15,781 nt of DNA, taken from positions 1 through 15,781 of the forward strand of contig DRJW01000345.1 of NCBI GenBank assembly GCA_011052055.1, given 5' to 3'. This DNA comes from Nitrospirota bacterium. Lineage in GTDB: Bacteria; Nitrospinota_A; UBA7883. A program made the translations under genes and the position numbers. Below are positions 6,334-14,030 of this stretch, piece by piece (position 1 is the stretch's first letter; each line of letters begins with the position of its first letter). The notes below the pieces were generated by a model. The model was not told where the DNA came from. It saw only the letters and a program-made list of their open reading frames with translations, and made no database searches.

Positions 6334-7098
6334 ATGAAAATAAGATCGTCTGTTATGGTGGCCGCGCTTTTGCTGGGCGCTATTTTAATTTTCATCCCCT
6401 GCCAGGCCTTCGCCCAGAGTTCGGCTCCGGCCATCAGCGTCAATATAGGTGAATCGAGCGAACCGGCGCAAATCGCCACCAGCATCAAGATAATGCTACT
6501 GCTGACGGTTTTATCTATTGCGCCGTCGATCTTTATCTCACTGACTTCTTTTATAAGAATAATTGTTGTATTCCATTTTCTGCGCCTTGCGATGGGAACC
6601 CAGACCATGCCGCCAAACCAGGTGCTGGCCGGTATAGCCATGTTCATGACTTTTTTCATCATGGCTCCGGTGTTTTCGGTCATATACAACGATTCGTTTG
6701 TTCCTCTGACGCAGGAGAAGATAAGCGCGCAGGAAGCTTATAACAAAGCCATAGTCCCGCTCAGAAAGTTCATGGTGGCCCAGACCCGTGAAAAAGATCT
6801 TGCGTTGTTCGTCGAGATGTCCAAAATTGACAAGCCTGAAACCATCGACGATGTTCCAACATTCGCTATTATTCCCGCCTTTCTTATTTCAGAAATGAGA
6901 ACGGCGTTTACTATCGGTTTTTTAATTTATGTCCCTTTCCTCGTGCTCGATATGGTCGTAGCGTCCGTCCTTATGTCTATGGGAATGATGATGCTTCCTC
7001 CGATAATGATTTCCCTGCCGTTTAAGCTTATGCTGTTCGTCCTTGTGGACGGATGGTATCTGGTCGTCGGATCGATGATGAAAAGTTTTGTCATGTAA
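6334..7098 (+). CDS. fliP: Flagellar export gate protein FliP
   Basis: FliP is the main ring-forming subunit of the flagellar type III export gate, assembled with FliQ and FliR. The 254 residues start with a cleavable signal peptide (cut expected after CQAFA, about residue 27), as is typical of FliP. Family hallmarks follow: LTVLSIAPSIFISLTSFIRI, FHFLRLAMGTQTMPPNQVLAG and, near the C-terminus, LPPIMISLPFKLMLFVLVDG. The length is normal. It lies five bases after fliO and 12 bases before fliQ, so it is co-transcribed with both. Confidence 0.97.
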   Translation: MKIRSSVMVAALLLGAILIFIPCQAFAQSSAPAISVNIGESSEPAQIATSIKIMLLLTVLSIAPSIFISLTSFIRIIVVFHFLRLAMGTQTMPPNQVLAGIAMFMTFFIMAPVFSVIYNDSFVPLTQEKISAQEAYNKAIVPLRKFMVAQTREKDLALFVEMSKIDKPETIDDVPTFAIIPAFLISEMRTAFTIGFLIYVPFLVLDMVVASVLMSMGMMMLPPIMISLPFKLMLFVLVDGWYLVVGSMMKSFVM

Positions 7099-7110
7099 GG
7101 ATATGGAAAA

Positions 7111-7383
7111 ATGATAACTCCTGATTTTGTTGTTAACTTCGCCGCAGAAGGGCTGAAGATGGCCCTCCTCATAGCCGGCCCCATGCTCGGTTTCGGTCTT
7201 GTCATCGGTGTAGCGGTTTCTGTTTTTCAGGCGGTAACCTCCATTCAGGAGTTGACCCTTACATTCATACCTAAAATTCTCGCGGTTATGCTTTCTATCC
7301 TGATCTTTTTCCCGTGGATGATCGAAATGATGATTAATTACACAGCGAAGATCATTATCAACATTCCGATGTATGTCCAGTAA
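7111..7383 (+). CDS. fliQ: Flagellar export gate protein FliQ
   Basis: FliQ is a small subunit of the export gate that wraps around the FliP/FliR core. The 90 residues form two hydrophobic helical hairpin segments (about 14-36 and 50-75). They carry the conserved stretches GPMLGFGLVIGVAVSVFQAVTS and QELTLTFIPKILAV, matching the family's usual length of about 89 residues. It follows fliP with a short AAGGA-like ribosome-binding site and precedes fliR by eight bases. Confidence 0.96.
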   Translation: MITPDFVVNFAAEGLKMALLIAGPMLGFGLVIGVAVSVFQAVTSIQELTLTFIPKILAVMLSILIFFPWMIEMMINYTAKIIINIPMYVQ

Positions 7384-7391
7384 TAAGCCAC

Positions 7392-8174
7392 ATGCCAGAC
7401 CTTTTCCCTTTCCAGGCAGATACAATACAGGCCTTCTTGCTGGCTTTAACACGAGTTACAGCCACGCTTGCTTTTATCCCTGTTACAGGAGGAAGAGCGG
7501 CTCCGAATCAGGTGAAAGTAGGTTTGGCTTTTCTCGTCACAATAATAATTTTCCCGATGCTCAAAACGGATCATATCAGCGTCGATATAGATATTTTCTC
7601 CATAAGCCTGATGATAGCCGGAGAGGCGCTCATCGGCCTTTCAACCGCGTTTTTTGTGACCCTTGTTTTCGCGGGGGTTCAGCTGGCCGGATCGATCATA
7701 GGTTTTCAGGCCGGATTCGGCATTGTCAACGTTGTAGACCCTATTACAAGCCTGCAGGTTTCGCTGACCAGCCAATACTTTAACCTTGTGACGACCCTGC
7801 TTTTTCTCGCCTTTAACATTCACCATATAATGATACTGGGAGTGGCCGACAGCTTTAACTACGTGCCCCTTGGCGGGTTCAACGCCCATGCTGGACTGCT
7901 TGACATTCTTTTCGACTCTATGAGCGCGGTCTATATGGCTGGAGCCCAGATTTCAGCTCCGCTTACCATCATGCTTCTGCTAAAGCAAGCGGCGATGGGT
8001 CTTATCGTGCGCACCATTCCGCAAATGAACATAATGATAGTCGGCTTGCCGATAACTATAGCGTTCGCCCTGATATCGATAGCGGTGTCTATGCCCACCA
8101 TGAGCGTGTATATAGAAAAACTTTTTTCCCGGATGACCTCCCAGATAGGGATTATCTATTATCTGATGGGTTGA
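7392..8174 (+). CDS. fliR: Flagellar export gate protein FliR
   Basis: FliR is the single-copy subunit that closes the FliP5Q4R1 export gate. The 260-residue protein is highly hydrophobic with about six membrane-type segments. It contains the family stretches ALTRVTATLAFIPVTGGRAAP, AGSIIGFQAGFGIVNVVDP, SQYFNLVTTLLFLAFNIHHI and LIVRTIPQMNIMIVGLPI. Length and order are as expected. No strong ribosome-binding site precedes the ATG, which is eight bases after the fliQ stop, so coupling to fliQ is likely. Confidence 0.96.
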   Translation: MPDLFPFQADTIQAFLLALTRVTATLAFIPVTGGRAAPNQVKVGLAFLVTIIIFPMLKTDHISVDIDIFSISLMIAGEALIGLSTAFFVTLVFAGVQLAGSIIGFQAGFGIVNVVDPITSLQVSLTSQYFNLVTTLLFLAFNIHHIMILGVADSFNYVPLGGFNAHAGLLDILFDSMSAVYMAGAQISAPLTIMLLLKQAAMGLIVRTIPQMNIMIVGLPITIAFALISIAVSMPTMSVYIEKLFSRMTSQIGIIYYLMG

Positions 8175-8190
8175 TACGGCGTGACGCAAA

Positions 8191-8198
8191 GGAGGTGA
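8191..8198 (+). promoter_or_regulatory. Strong ribosome-binding site that sets a TTG start of flhB
   Basis: GGAGGTGA is close to a perfect anti-16S match and ends six bases before the TTG at 8205. No ATG occurs at the right distance, and the encoded protein from TTG (MAEEEKESKTEQPTEKK) is the usual FlhB beginning. The strong site probably compensates for the poor start codon. Confidence 0.8.
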
Positions 8199-8204
8199 GG
8201 ACGA

Positions 8205-9275
8205 TTGGCTGAAGAGGAAAAAGAATCGAAAACCGAACAGCCCACCGAAAAAAAATTAGGGGACACCAGGGAAAAAGGAAGAACCGCCAAAAGCCAGGAG
8301 GTCAACACTGTAATATTGCTGATTGCGGCCGTTATTTACTTTTTGTACCTGGGGTTTTACATGATAGATGGCGTTAACCTTGTGATGAGAGAATATTTTG
8401 TATCGGCTGGCGTATACGATCTGACGCCCAGCTCTACCCAGTTCTTGATAAAAATTACTTTTAAGCAACTGTTTTTATTGACTATGCCTTTTATGTTCAC
8501 AATGGCTCTGGCCGGAGTGTTATCCAACTATTGGCAGAACGACGGATGGATTTTTTCCTGGGATCCTTTGACGCCGAAATTTAACAAGTTAAACCCGCTG
8601 ACCGGATGGAAAAAATTTCTTGGAAAAGAAGGCCTTATGAACCTTGGCAAATCTCTTATCAAACTGGCCCTCATATCAACGGCGGTATATATGGCGGCGG
8701 ATGATGAATGGGAGCTCATACCAGTCTTGATGAATTCGACCATCATTCAGATATTCCAGATTCTTGGGGAACAAATTCTAGACCTGGTTCTGAAAGTTCT
8801 CTTCGTCCTCATAATCCTGGCGATCATAGATTTCGCATGGCAGAAATACCAGTTCACCCAGAACCTCAAAATGACAAAACAGGAAGTCAAAGACGAGCGC
8901 AAGCAACAGGAAGGCGACCCGATCATAAAGCAGAGGATCAAGCAAAAGCAGTTCGAGATGTTCAGGAACAGGATGATGGCGAGCGTCCCTGAGGCCGAAG
9001 TCATAATAACCAATCCGACTCATCTATCCATCGCCTTGCGTTATAACCGGGTCGCCGATCCTGCGCCGGTATTAGTGGCCAAAGGCGCAGGGTACATCGC
9101 CCTCAAGATCAGGGAAATAGCCAAAGAGCGTGGAATTACCATTGTCGAGGACAAGGAGCTGGCACGAACATTGTTTAAGAATGTAGATATAGGCGATGTG
9201 ATACCGGAATCGCTGTATAAAGCGGTCGCCGAAACGTTGGCCTATGTGTACAAATTAAAGAATAAGGCATTATAA
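8205..9275 (+). CDS. flhB: Flagellar export switch protein FlhB
   Basis: FlhB is the export-gate protein that switches substrate class from hook to filament after self-cleavage. The 356 residues comprise an acidic/charged N-terminus with the family sequence EQPTEKKLGDTREKGRTAKS, four membrane segments (about 34-55, 85-108, 145-165, 186-210) and a cytoplasmic domain. The self-cleavage motif NPTH is intact at residues 270-273 (codons 9012-9023), so normal processing between N270 and P271 is expected. Translation begins at TTG after a strong ribosome-binding site. It is the last gene of the fliO unit, with a 159-base leader separating it from flhA. Confidence 0.97.
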   Translation: MAEEEKESKTEQPTEKKLGDTREKGRTAKSQEVNTVILLIAAVIYFLYLGFYMIDGVNLVMREYFVSAGVYDLTPSSTQFLIKITFKQLFLLTMPFMFTMALAGVLSNYWQNDGWIFSWDPLTPKFNKLNPLTGWKKFLGKEGLMNLGKSLIKLALISTAVYMAADDEWELIPVLMNSTIIQIFQILGEQILDLVLKVLFVLIILAIIDFAWQKYQFTQNLKMTKQEVKDERKQQEGDPIIKQRIKQKQFEMFRNRMMASVPEAEVIITNPTHLSIALRYNRVADPAPVLVAKGAGYIALKIREIAKERGITIVEDKELARTLFKNVDIGDVIPESLYKAVAETLAYVYKLKNKAL

Positions 9276-9326
9276 AACTGGGCGCTAACGCTTATAGCAG
9301 ACCGGATAAAAGACGAAGCAAATCAT

Positions 9327-9343
9327 TTGGCTTCGGCGTTGAA
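9327..9343 (+). promoter_or_regulatory. Degenerate sigma-54-like promoter of flhA
   Basis: TTGGCTTCGGCGTTGAA retains TTGGC at -24 and TTG at -12 with the correct 12-base spacing (GG 9329-9330; GA 9341-9342). The usually essential C of the -12 GC is A. It overlaps the right arm of a hairpin (CGAAGC 9314-9319, GCTTCG 9330-9335). If used, transcription would start near 9354, 81 bases before flhA. The adjoining FleQ-like boxes support it, but the -12 defect keeps confidence low. Confidence 0.3.
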
Positions 9344-9353
9344 TGTTTGACGC

Positions 9354-9389
9354 GTCAGTTATTTGACTATGAGAAGACACAAATTTGAC
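9354..9389. promoter_or_regulatory. Two FleQ-like boxes 22 bp apart in the flhA leader
   Basis: GTCAGTTATTTGAC (9354-9367) agrees with the FleQ consensus GTCaNTAAAtTGAC at 11 of 13 specified bases, and GACACAAATTTGAC (9376-9389) at 10 of 13. Their starts are 22 bp apart, about two helical turns, so bound proteins would lie on the same DNA face. A further inverted TTGACGCGTCA element overlaps the first box on its left. Pseudomonas FleQ is reported to bind downstream of the sigma-54 site at flhA, which is the arrangement seen here. Confidence 0.45.
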
Positions 9390-9434
9390 GGAAACAACAG
9401 CTCTATGGGTAATGTCAGGAACAATGAGGGATAA

Positions 9435-11510
9435 ATGGCGATAGCTAAGGCACATCCAAACATTATAACCAAAAATTCCGATATCGGCCTTGCCATAGGA
9501 ATACTGCTGATACTGGGAGTCATGGTGCTCCCTGTTCCAGCCGTTTTCCTTGATATTTTGCTGGCCACATCCATCACGGCCGGTCTTATTATCCTGATGG
9601 TAGCCATCTACCTGAAAAACCCGGTCGATTTTTCGGTATTCCCCTCGCTTCTCCTTATTGTGACAGTCTTCCGTCTGGGGCTTAATGTCGCGACCACACG
9701 GCGGATTCTTCTGCATGGAAGCGAAGGCATAGACGCGGCCGGAAGCGTCATTGAAGCTTTCGGGCAGTTTGTGGTAGGTGGCAATTACGCTGTAGGTATT
9801 GTTGTATTCACCATTCTTGTAATTATAAATTTCAAAGTCATCACCCAGGGCTCCACCAGAACCGCAGAAGTGGCGGCCAGGTTCACCCTCGACGCCATGC
9901 CTGGCAAACAGATGAGCATCGACGCCGATCTCAACGCCGGAAGCATCACCGATATAGAAGCCAAGGCCAGACGAAAACAACTCGAAGACGAGGCCAGCTT
10001 CTATGGATCGATGGACGGCGCCCTGAAATTCGTAAGAGGCGACGTTGTCGCCGGCATCATAATAACCATAGTCAATATCGCCGCCGGTTTCGCCATCGGC
10101 ACGCTTCAGCAGGGCATGCCCCTGGCCGAGGCGGCGGAGATATACACTATCCTCACCATAGGCGACGGGCTGGTATCGCAACTGCCATCGCTTATCATAT
10201 CTATTTCCGCAGGCATAATAGTCACCCGCGCCGTCGGCGCAAACAATCTCGGCCAGGACATCGCCGAGCAGTTGATGATTAACCCGCGCGCGTTCGCCAT
10301 AACTTCCGGCTCTCTTCTTTTCCTGGCTATGGTTCCGGGAATGCCGGGAGTCGCCTTTACGGTTCTGGGCGCATTGGCCGGAAGCCTGTCGTACATGATG
10401 TTTCAGGCGGAAGAGGTGACCAGGTCCGAGGAAGAGCAAAGAAAAGAAGATGAAGCGGAAAAACCGGCGCCTGAAAAAGTTGAGGCTCTTTTGCCTCTCG
10501 ATACACTGGAGCTTGAGATTGGTTACGAGTTGATTCCGATGGTGGACGCCGCCCAGGACGGCGAGCTACTCGACAGAATCAAGTCTATCAGACGGCAGTT
10601 TGCGCTGGAGATGGGTATCATCGTGCCTCCCATGCATATCAGGGATAACCTTCAGCTAAAGTCCAACGAATACTCGATCCTGATAAAGGGTGTTGAAGTG
10701 GCCAAAGGCGAGCTGTGGATGAACCATCATCTTGCGATCGATCCGGGAACGGGGGTTGAAAAAGTACCTGGCGTAGAAACAACGGAGCCTACTTTCGGCC
10801 TGCGGGCGTTCTGGATGACCGAAGCGAATAAGGAAAAGGCCAGATCGGCCGGTTATACGGTCGTCGATACGGCGACGGTTATAACCACACACATAAAAGA
10901 AATCATAAAGCAGTACGCCCATGAGCTTCTGGGGCGCCAGGAGTCGCAGGGACTGATAGACTCGTTTAAGGAAACAAACCCGAAAGTGATAGAAGAGCTT
11001 ATACCAGGGCTTCTGACTCTCGGCCAGACCCAGAAGGTTTTGCAAAACCTTCTCAAAGAGCATATTTCCATCAGAGATCTCCAGACAATCCTGGAGACAC
11101 TGGCCGATCACGCATCCGTAACCAAAGATGCTGATACTCTCACAGAGTACGTTCGCGCGGCTCTCAGCCGCTCGATCAGCAAACAGATGCGCCATGAAGA
11201 TGGAACCATAAAAGTCATAACACTCGATCCGGGTCTGGAGAAGACAGTAGCCGACTCTGTGAAGATGACCGAGCATGGAGCTTATCTCGCTCTCGATCCA
11301 AGCCTGGCCCAGAAAATAATCGATAACATCAAAGGGCAGATAGACAAGTTTAGCGCTTTAAACAGCAGTCCGGTTCTGCTCACAGGCCCGCAGGTTCGTA
11401 TGCATCTGCGAAGGCTGACCGAAAGATTTGTTCCAAACCTGTCGGTGCTGTCGCATAGCGAAGTGACGCCCGACACCCAGATAGACAATATTGCTGTAGT
11501 GGCTGTGTAA
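9435..11510 (+). CDS. flhA: Flagellar export gate protein FlhA
   Basis: FlhA is the large export-gate component; its nonameric cytoplasmic ring docks chaperone-substrate complexes and takes part in ion-driven export. The 691 residues match the family's usual length. The N-terminal half is a block of eight or so membrane segments containing the FHIPEP signature. RTAEVAARFTLDAMPGKQMS begins at residue 142 and continues into IDADLNAG. The C-terminal half (from about 345) is the soluble domain, opening with an acidic/charged linker and containing LELEIGYELIPMVD. The ATG is preceded by GAGGG (9426-9430). It follows flhB after a leader with putative regulatory boxes and is nine bases before flhF. 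Confidence 0.98.
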   Translation: MAIAKAHPNIITKNSDIGLAIGILLILGVMVLPVPAVFLDILLATSITAGLIILMVAIYLKNPVDFSVFPSLLLIVTVFRLGLNVATTRRILLHGSEGIDAAGSVIEAFGQFVVGGNYAVGIVVFTILVIINFKVITQGSTRTAEVAARFTLDAMPGKQMSIDADLNAGSITDIEAKARRKQLEDEASFYGSMDGALKFVRGDVVAGIIITIVNIAAGFAIGTLQQGMPLAEAAEIYTILTIGDGLVSQLPSLIISISAGIIVTRAVGANNLGQDIAEQLMINPRAFAITSGSLLFLAMVPGMPGVAFTVLGALAGSLSYMMFQAEEVTRSEEEQRKEDEAEKPAPEKVEALLPLDTLELEIGYELIPMVDAAQDGELLDRIKSIRRQFALEMGIIVPPMHIRDNLQLKSNEYSILIKGVEVAKGELWMNHHLAIDPGTGVEKVPGVETTEPTFGLRAFWMTEANKEKARSAGYTVVDTATVITTHIKEIIKQYAHELLGRQESQGLIDSFKETNPKVIEELIPGLLTLGQTQKVLQNLLKEHISIRDLQTILETLADHASVTKDADTLTEYVRAALSRSISKQMRHEDGTIKVITLDPGLEKTVADSVKMTEHGAYLALDPSLAQKIIDNIKGQIDKFSALNSSPVLLTGPQVRMHLRRLTERFVPNLSVLSHSEVTPDTQIDNIAVVAV

Positions 11511-11519
11511 GGATAACCG

Positions 11520-12779
11520 ATGCAAATAAAACGTTACGAGGCGGTTGACATGAATGAAGCCGTTCAACTGGTCAAACGCGATATGGGCCCGGAAGCGGTC
11601 ATACTCTCCACCCGGACTGTCAATAAAGGAGGAGCCAGGTTCGGATTGTTTGGAAGGCAGGTTGTGGAAGTGACGGCGGCTGTGGAGACTCCCTCAATTG
11701 TGGAGCGTGAAGTGACTGCCGGGCCGGAAAAACAAAAACCTGGTCTTAAATCTCTGGAGCCGCTTAAAGCGGCGACCGCCGCTATCGAGCCGGTCATCGA
11801 CGGCATCGGCCAGATTAACCAGAGGCTCGACTCGCTTGCCTCGAACAATGATGAGGGACAGGGCGCAGGAGACAGAGTGTCAGACGACGTTAGGGAGCTA
11901 AAGTCGATGATCTCTTTTCTTATCGATCAGTCTCTAGAAGACAAGCTGATAAAAGAGAGCAAAAGTTTTCTGGCCTTGTCGAGATACTTGCAAAACCAGG
12001 GTATCGCTCCAGAGTATATACAGGGCCTTATACAGGAAATAAAAGATCACGTCGGCGGCGGCCCAGCTCCCGACCTTAGAACTCTCATACATATAGCGGC
12101 CTCAAGAATGCGTGATTGTCTGACTTTCGACGGGTGGATACATGGAGCGGACGATCAGAGCGGGCGGAAAGTTGTCGCTTTGATCGGCCCTACGGGAGTT
12201 GGCAAGACCACGACCATAGCAAAGCTTGCCTCCGGCCTTACAATGAAAGGAAAGAAAGTCGGCCTCATTACAATAGATACATACAGAATCGCCGCAGTCG
12301 AGCAGTTAAAGATTTACGCGAAAATACTTAACATTCCCCTGGAAGTTGTCCTTTCGCCGGGCGATCTGAAAAACGCCCTGCGCTCTTTTAGAAACGCAGA
12401 GGTGGTTCTCATCGACACCGCCGGAAGATCCCAGCGCGACATTGCCCAGCTCGACGATCTCGGACGCTTTCTCGATGCCATCGAAGGTGTTGAAACAAGA
12501 CTGACACTTAGCGCGTCAGCCTCCGACAGGCAGATGGAGGAGACTATCAGGAATTTTTCAAAACTCCGGGTCGACGGGCTGATTTTCACAAAGCTCGATG
12601 AAGCGGTGAATCTGGGCCCGGTGTACAACCAGCATGTCCGGACAGGAATACCTATATCGTATTTCACCACCGGTCAGCGGGTGCCCGAAGATATAGAAGA
12701 AGCAGGCGCAAAGCGTCTTATCGGCTCCATGTTCAAACCGGATCAAAACAAAAAACAACAGACTATCAATCATAATTAG
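11520..12779 (+). CDS. flhF: Flagellar placement GTPase FlhF
   Basis: FlhF is an SRP-family GTPase that marks where a flagellum is built, usually at the pole. The 419 residues comprise a basic N-terminal B region with KRYEAVDMNEAVQLVKRDMG, a variable linker, a helical N domain (about 130-210) and the G domain. Visible nucleotide-binding motifs are the P-loop GPTGVGKT (223-230), the SRP-type IDTYRIAAVEQLKIY segment, DTAGRSQRD and TKLDEA. All expected catalytic motifs are present. It starts nine bases after flhA and is followed 10 bases later by its regulator flhG. Confidence 0.97.
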   Translation: MQIKRYEAVDMNEAVQLVKRDMGPEAVILSTRTVNKGGARFGLFGRQVVEVTAAVETPSIVEREVTAGPEKQKPGLKSLEPLKAATAAIEPVIDGIGQINQRLDSLASNNDEGQGAGDRVSDDVRELKSMISFLIDQSLEDKLIKESKSFLALSRYLQNQGIAPEYIQGLIQEIKDHVGGGPAPDLRTLIHIAASRMRDCLTFDGWIHGADDQSGRKVVALIGPTGVGKTTTIAKLASGLTMKGKKVGLITIDTYRIAAVEQLKIYAKILNIPLEVVLSPGDLKNALRSFRNAEVVLIDTAGRSQRDIAQLDDLGRFLDAIEGVETRLTLSASASDRQMEETIRNFSKLRVDGLIFTKLDEAVNLGPVYNQHVRTGIPISYFTTGQRVPEDIEEAGAKRLIGSMFKPDQNKKQQTINHN

Positions 12780-12789
12780 GAGATAAACA

Positions 12790-13650
12790 ATGGATCAGGC
12801 AGGCACTCTAAGGAGGTTGTCGAGAGGGATGGGCCGGGGACCGGTTCGTGAAGCCTCAAGCCATAGCGCACAGTTGCGTGGTCTGGCGGTCGCTTCAGGA
12901 AAAGGAGGCGTTGGCAAAACCAACACAGTCGCCAACCTGGCGCTGGCTTTAAGCAGAATGGGCAAAAAGACTCTTGTATTCGACGCGGATATGGGATTGG
13001 GAAATATCCATATCCTGCTGGGTCTCGTGCCCCGGCACACACTGCAACACGTCATATCCGGCGAGCGTAGCATGCAGGAGATTCTGATAAAGGGACCGGG
13101 GGGAATCGATGTACTGCCAGCCGGGTCGGGCGCCCGCCAGTATAACGACCTTAACGGCGAGGAGATGCTCATATTGAAAACGGAGCTTGAAGTGCTAGAA
13201 GAGAAGTACGATTACGTCTTGTTCGATATCGGCGCAGGCATCTCTAACAACGTTATGTACTTTTGCTCGGCGGTGGAGGATACGGCGATTATAACATCCA
13301 CAGAACCGACTTCTTTCGCCGACGCCTACGCAGTTATGAAAGTCCTTTCAAAAGAGTATAATAAACGTGAATTCAAGCTTATAGTAAACAGCGTAAGAAA
13401 AGCCGGCGAGGGGCAGGAGGTCTATAACCGTCTCTCTCAAGTATCCGACAGGTTCGGACTGAATATCCGGATCGATTATCTGGGCCACATTTTCGCCGAC
13501 AAGTCGGTTCCAGACGCAGTGCGTAAGCAGAGGCTGTTCACAGACATATATCCTACGTCGGAGGCGTCGATATGCATACACAACATAGCGAGAACACTTA
13601 CAGAAACCTTGTCCCCGTCAGATATCGAATGGGGCAGGATATTCGCTTGA
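12790..13650 (+). CDS. flhG: Flagellar number regulator FlhG (FleN, MinD-like ATPase)
   Basis: FlhG is a MinD/ParA-type ATPase that limits flagellar number by stimulating FlhF GTP hydrolysis; in Pseudomonas it also restrains FleQ. The 286 residues begin with MDQAGTLRRL, the conserved DQAxxLR activator helix for FlhF. The deviant Walker A KGGVGKT is at 38-44, followed by FDADMGLGN with D65 and D67, and DIGAGISNNV as the switch/Walker B region. The C-terminus lacks an obvious long amphipathic helix, though it is short and partly hydrophobic. A TAGGAG ribosome-binding site precedes the ATG. The flhF-flhG pairing suggests polar flagellation, which is inference. The candidate FleQ boxes in this cluster would fit a FleQ-FleN circuit. 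Confidence 0.96.
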   Translation: MDQAGTLRRLSRGMGRGPVREASSHSAQLRGLAVASGKGGVGKTNTVANLALALSRMGKKTLVFDADMGLGNIHILLGLVPRHTLQHVISGERSMQEILIKGPGGIDVLPAGSGARQYNDLNGEEMLILKTELEVLEEKYDYVLFDIGAGISNNVMYFCSAVEDTAIITSTEPTSFADAYAVMKVLSKEYNKREFKLIVNSVRKAGEGQEVYNRLSQVSDRFGLNIRIDYLGHIFADKSVPDAVRKQRLFTDIYPTSEASICIHNIARTLTETLSPSDIEWGRIFA

Positions 13651-13671
13651 AATGCTGTAATATTGTAAATA

Positions 13672-13932
13672 ATGACTGATATCGCCCGTAAACTCGCATC
13701 GGCTCTGGGCGTTTTCGCCTTTGGAGTGGCCGGATTCGTGGCTATGGCCTCTGGAACGGAGGTTTTAACCGCCTTGTTAAGAGGACTTATCGCAGGTTTC
13801 ATATTTTTTTTATTTGGAAAACTGGTCGCGGTCGCGCTTTTATACGACCCTTCCGGCCTGCCTGATTCCATCCCGAAAGACACATTCCAGCCGTCTGAGC
13901 AAAACAACGAAGAAAAGGAAGGGGGAAAATAG
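13672..13932 (+). CDS. Small two-helix membrane protein between flhG and fliA
   Basis: I do not recognise this family. The 86-residue product has two hydrophobic segments (about residues 7-29 and 33-57) separated by a short turn. A soluble, acidic tail of about 30 residues (ending EQNNEEKEGGK) follows, presumably cytoplasmic or periplasmic. It starts 21 bases after flhG, has the same strand and codon style as its neighbours, and ends 98 bases before fliA. These points suggest a real member of the flagellar operon. No strong ribosome-binding site is seen before the ATG. Position suggests a link with FlhF/FlhG or the motor, but nothing in the sequence proves a function. Confidence 0.75.
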   Translation: MTDIARKLASALGVFAFGVAGFVAMASGTEVLTALLRGLIAGFIFFLFGKLVAVALLYDPSGLPDSIPKDTFQPSEQNNEEKEGGK

Positions 13933-13966
13933 GTTGCTTAAAAACTTTGCGTCTATAACCTGATGC

Positions 13967-13995
13967 TTTACACTTCGGCTCCGGGCATATAAAAT
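13967..13995 (+). promoter_or_regulatory. Sigma-70-like promoter of fliA
   Basis: TTTACA (13967-13972) and TAAAAT (13990-13995) each match the sigma-70 consensus at five of six bases, with an optimal 17-base spacer. Transcription would begin near 14002, about 29 bases upstream of the fliA ATG. It lies in the only sizeable gap between flhG and fliA. An alternative -10 reading, TATAAA at 13988, gives a shorter spacer. Confidence 0.45.
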
Positions 13996-14030
13996 TCAAT
14001 AGATTCTGAAAATTATTCTAAATTTGGCCG

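Noticed and set aside
6922..7452. Open frame on the - strand (176 codons)
   Set aside because: It spans the fliP/fliQ/fliR junctions in antisense and is rich in His, Arg and Asp in the manner of shadow frames.
7373..7783. + strand open frame of 136 codons overlapping fliR
   Set aside because: It is out of frame with fliR, which has clear family motifs; the composition is Arg/Ser/Gly-rich with no hydrophobic pattern.
9285..10439. Long open frame on the - strand (384 codons)
   Set aside because: It lies opposite flhA and its leader, has a His/Gly/Tyr-rich composition typical of an antisense reading, and shows no family motifs. FlhA on the + strand is certain.
10656..11276. Open frame on the - strand (206 codons)
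   Set aside because: It is antisense to the flhA soluble domain, resembles no protein family, and has no ribosome-binding site.
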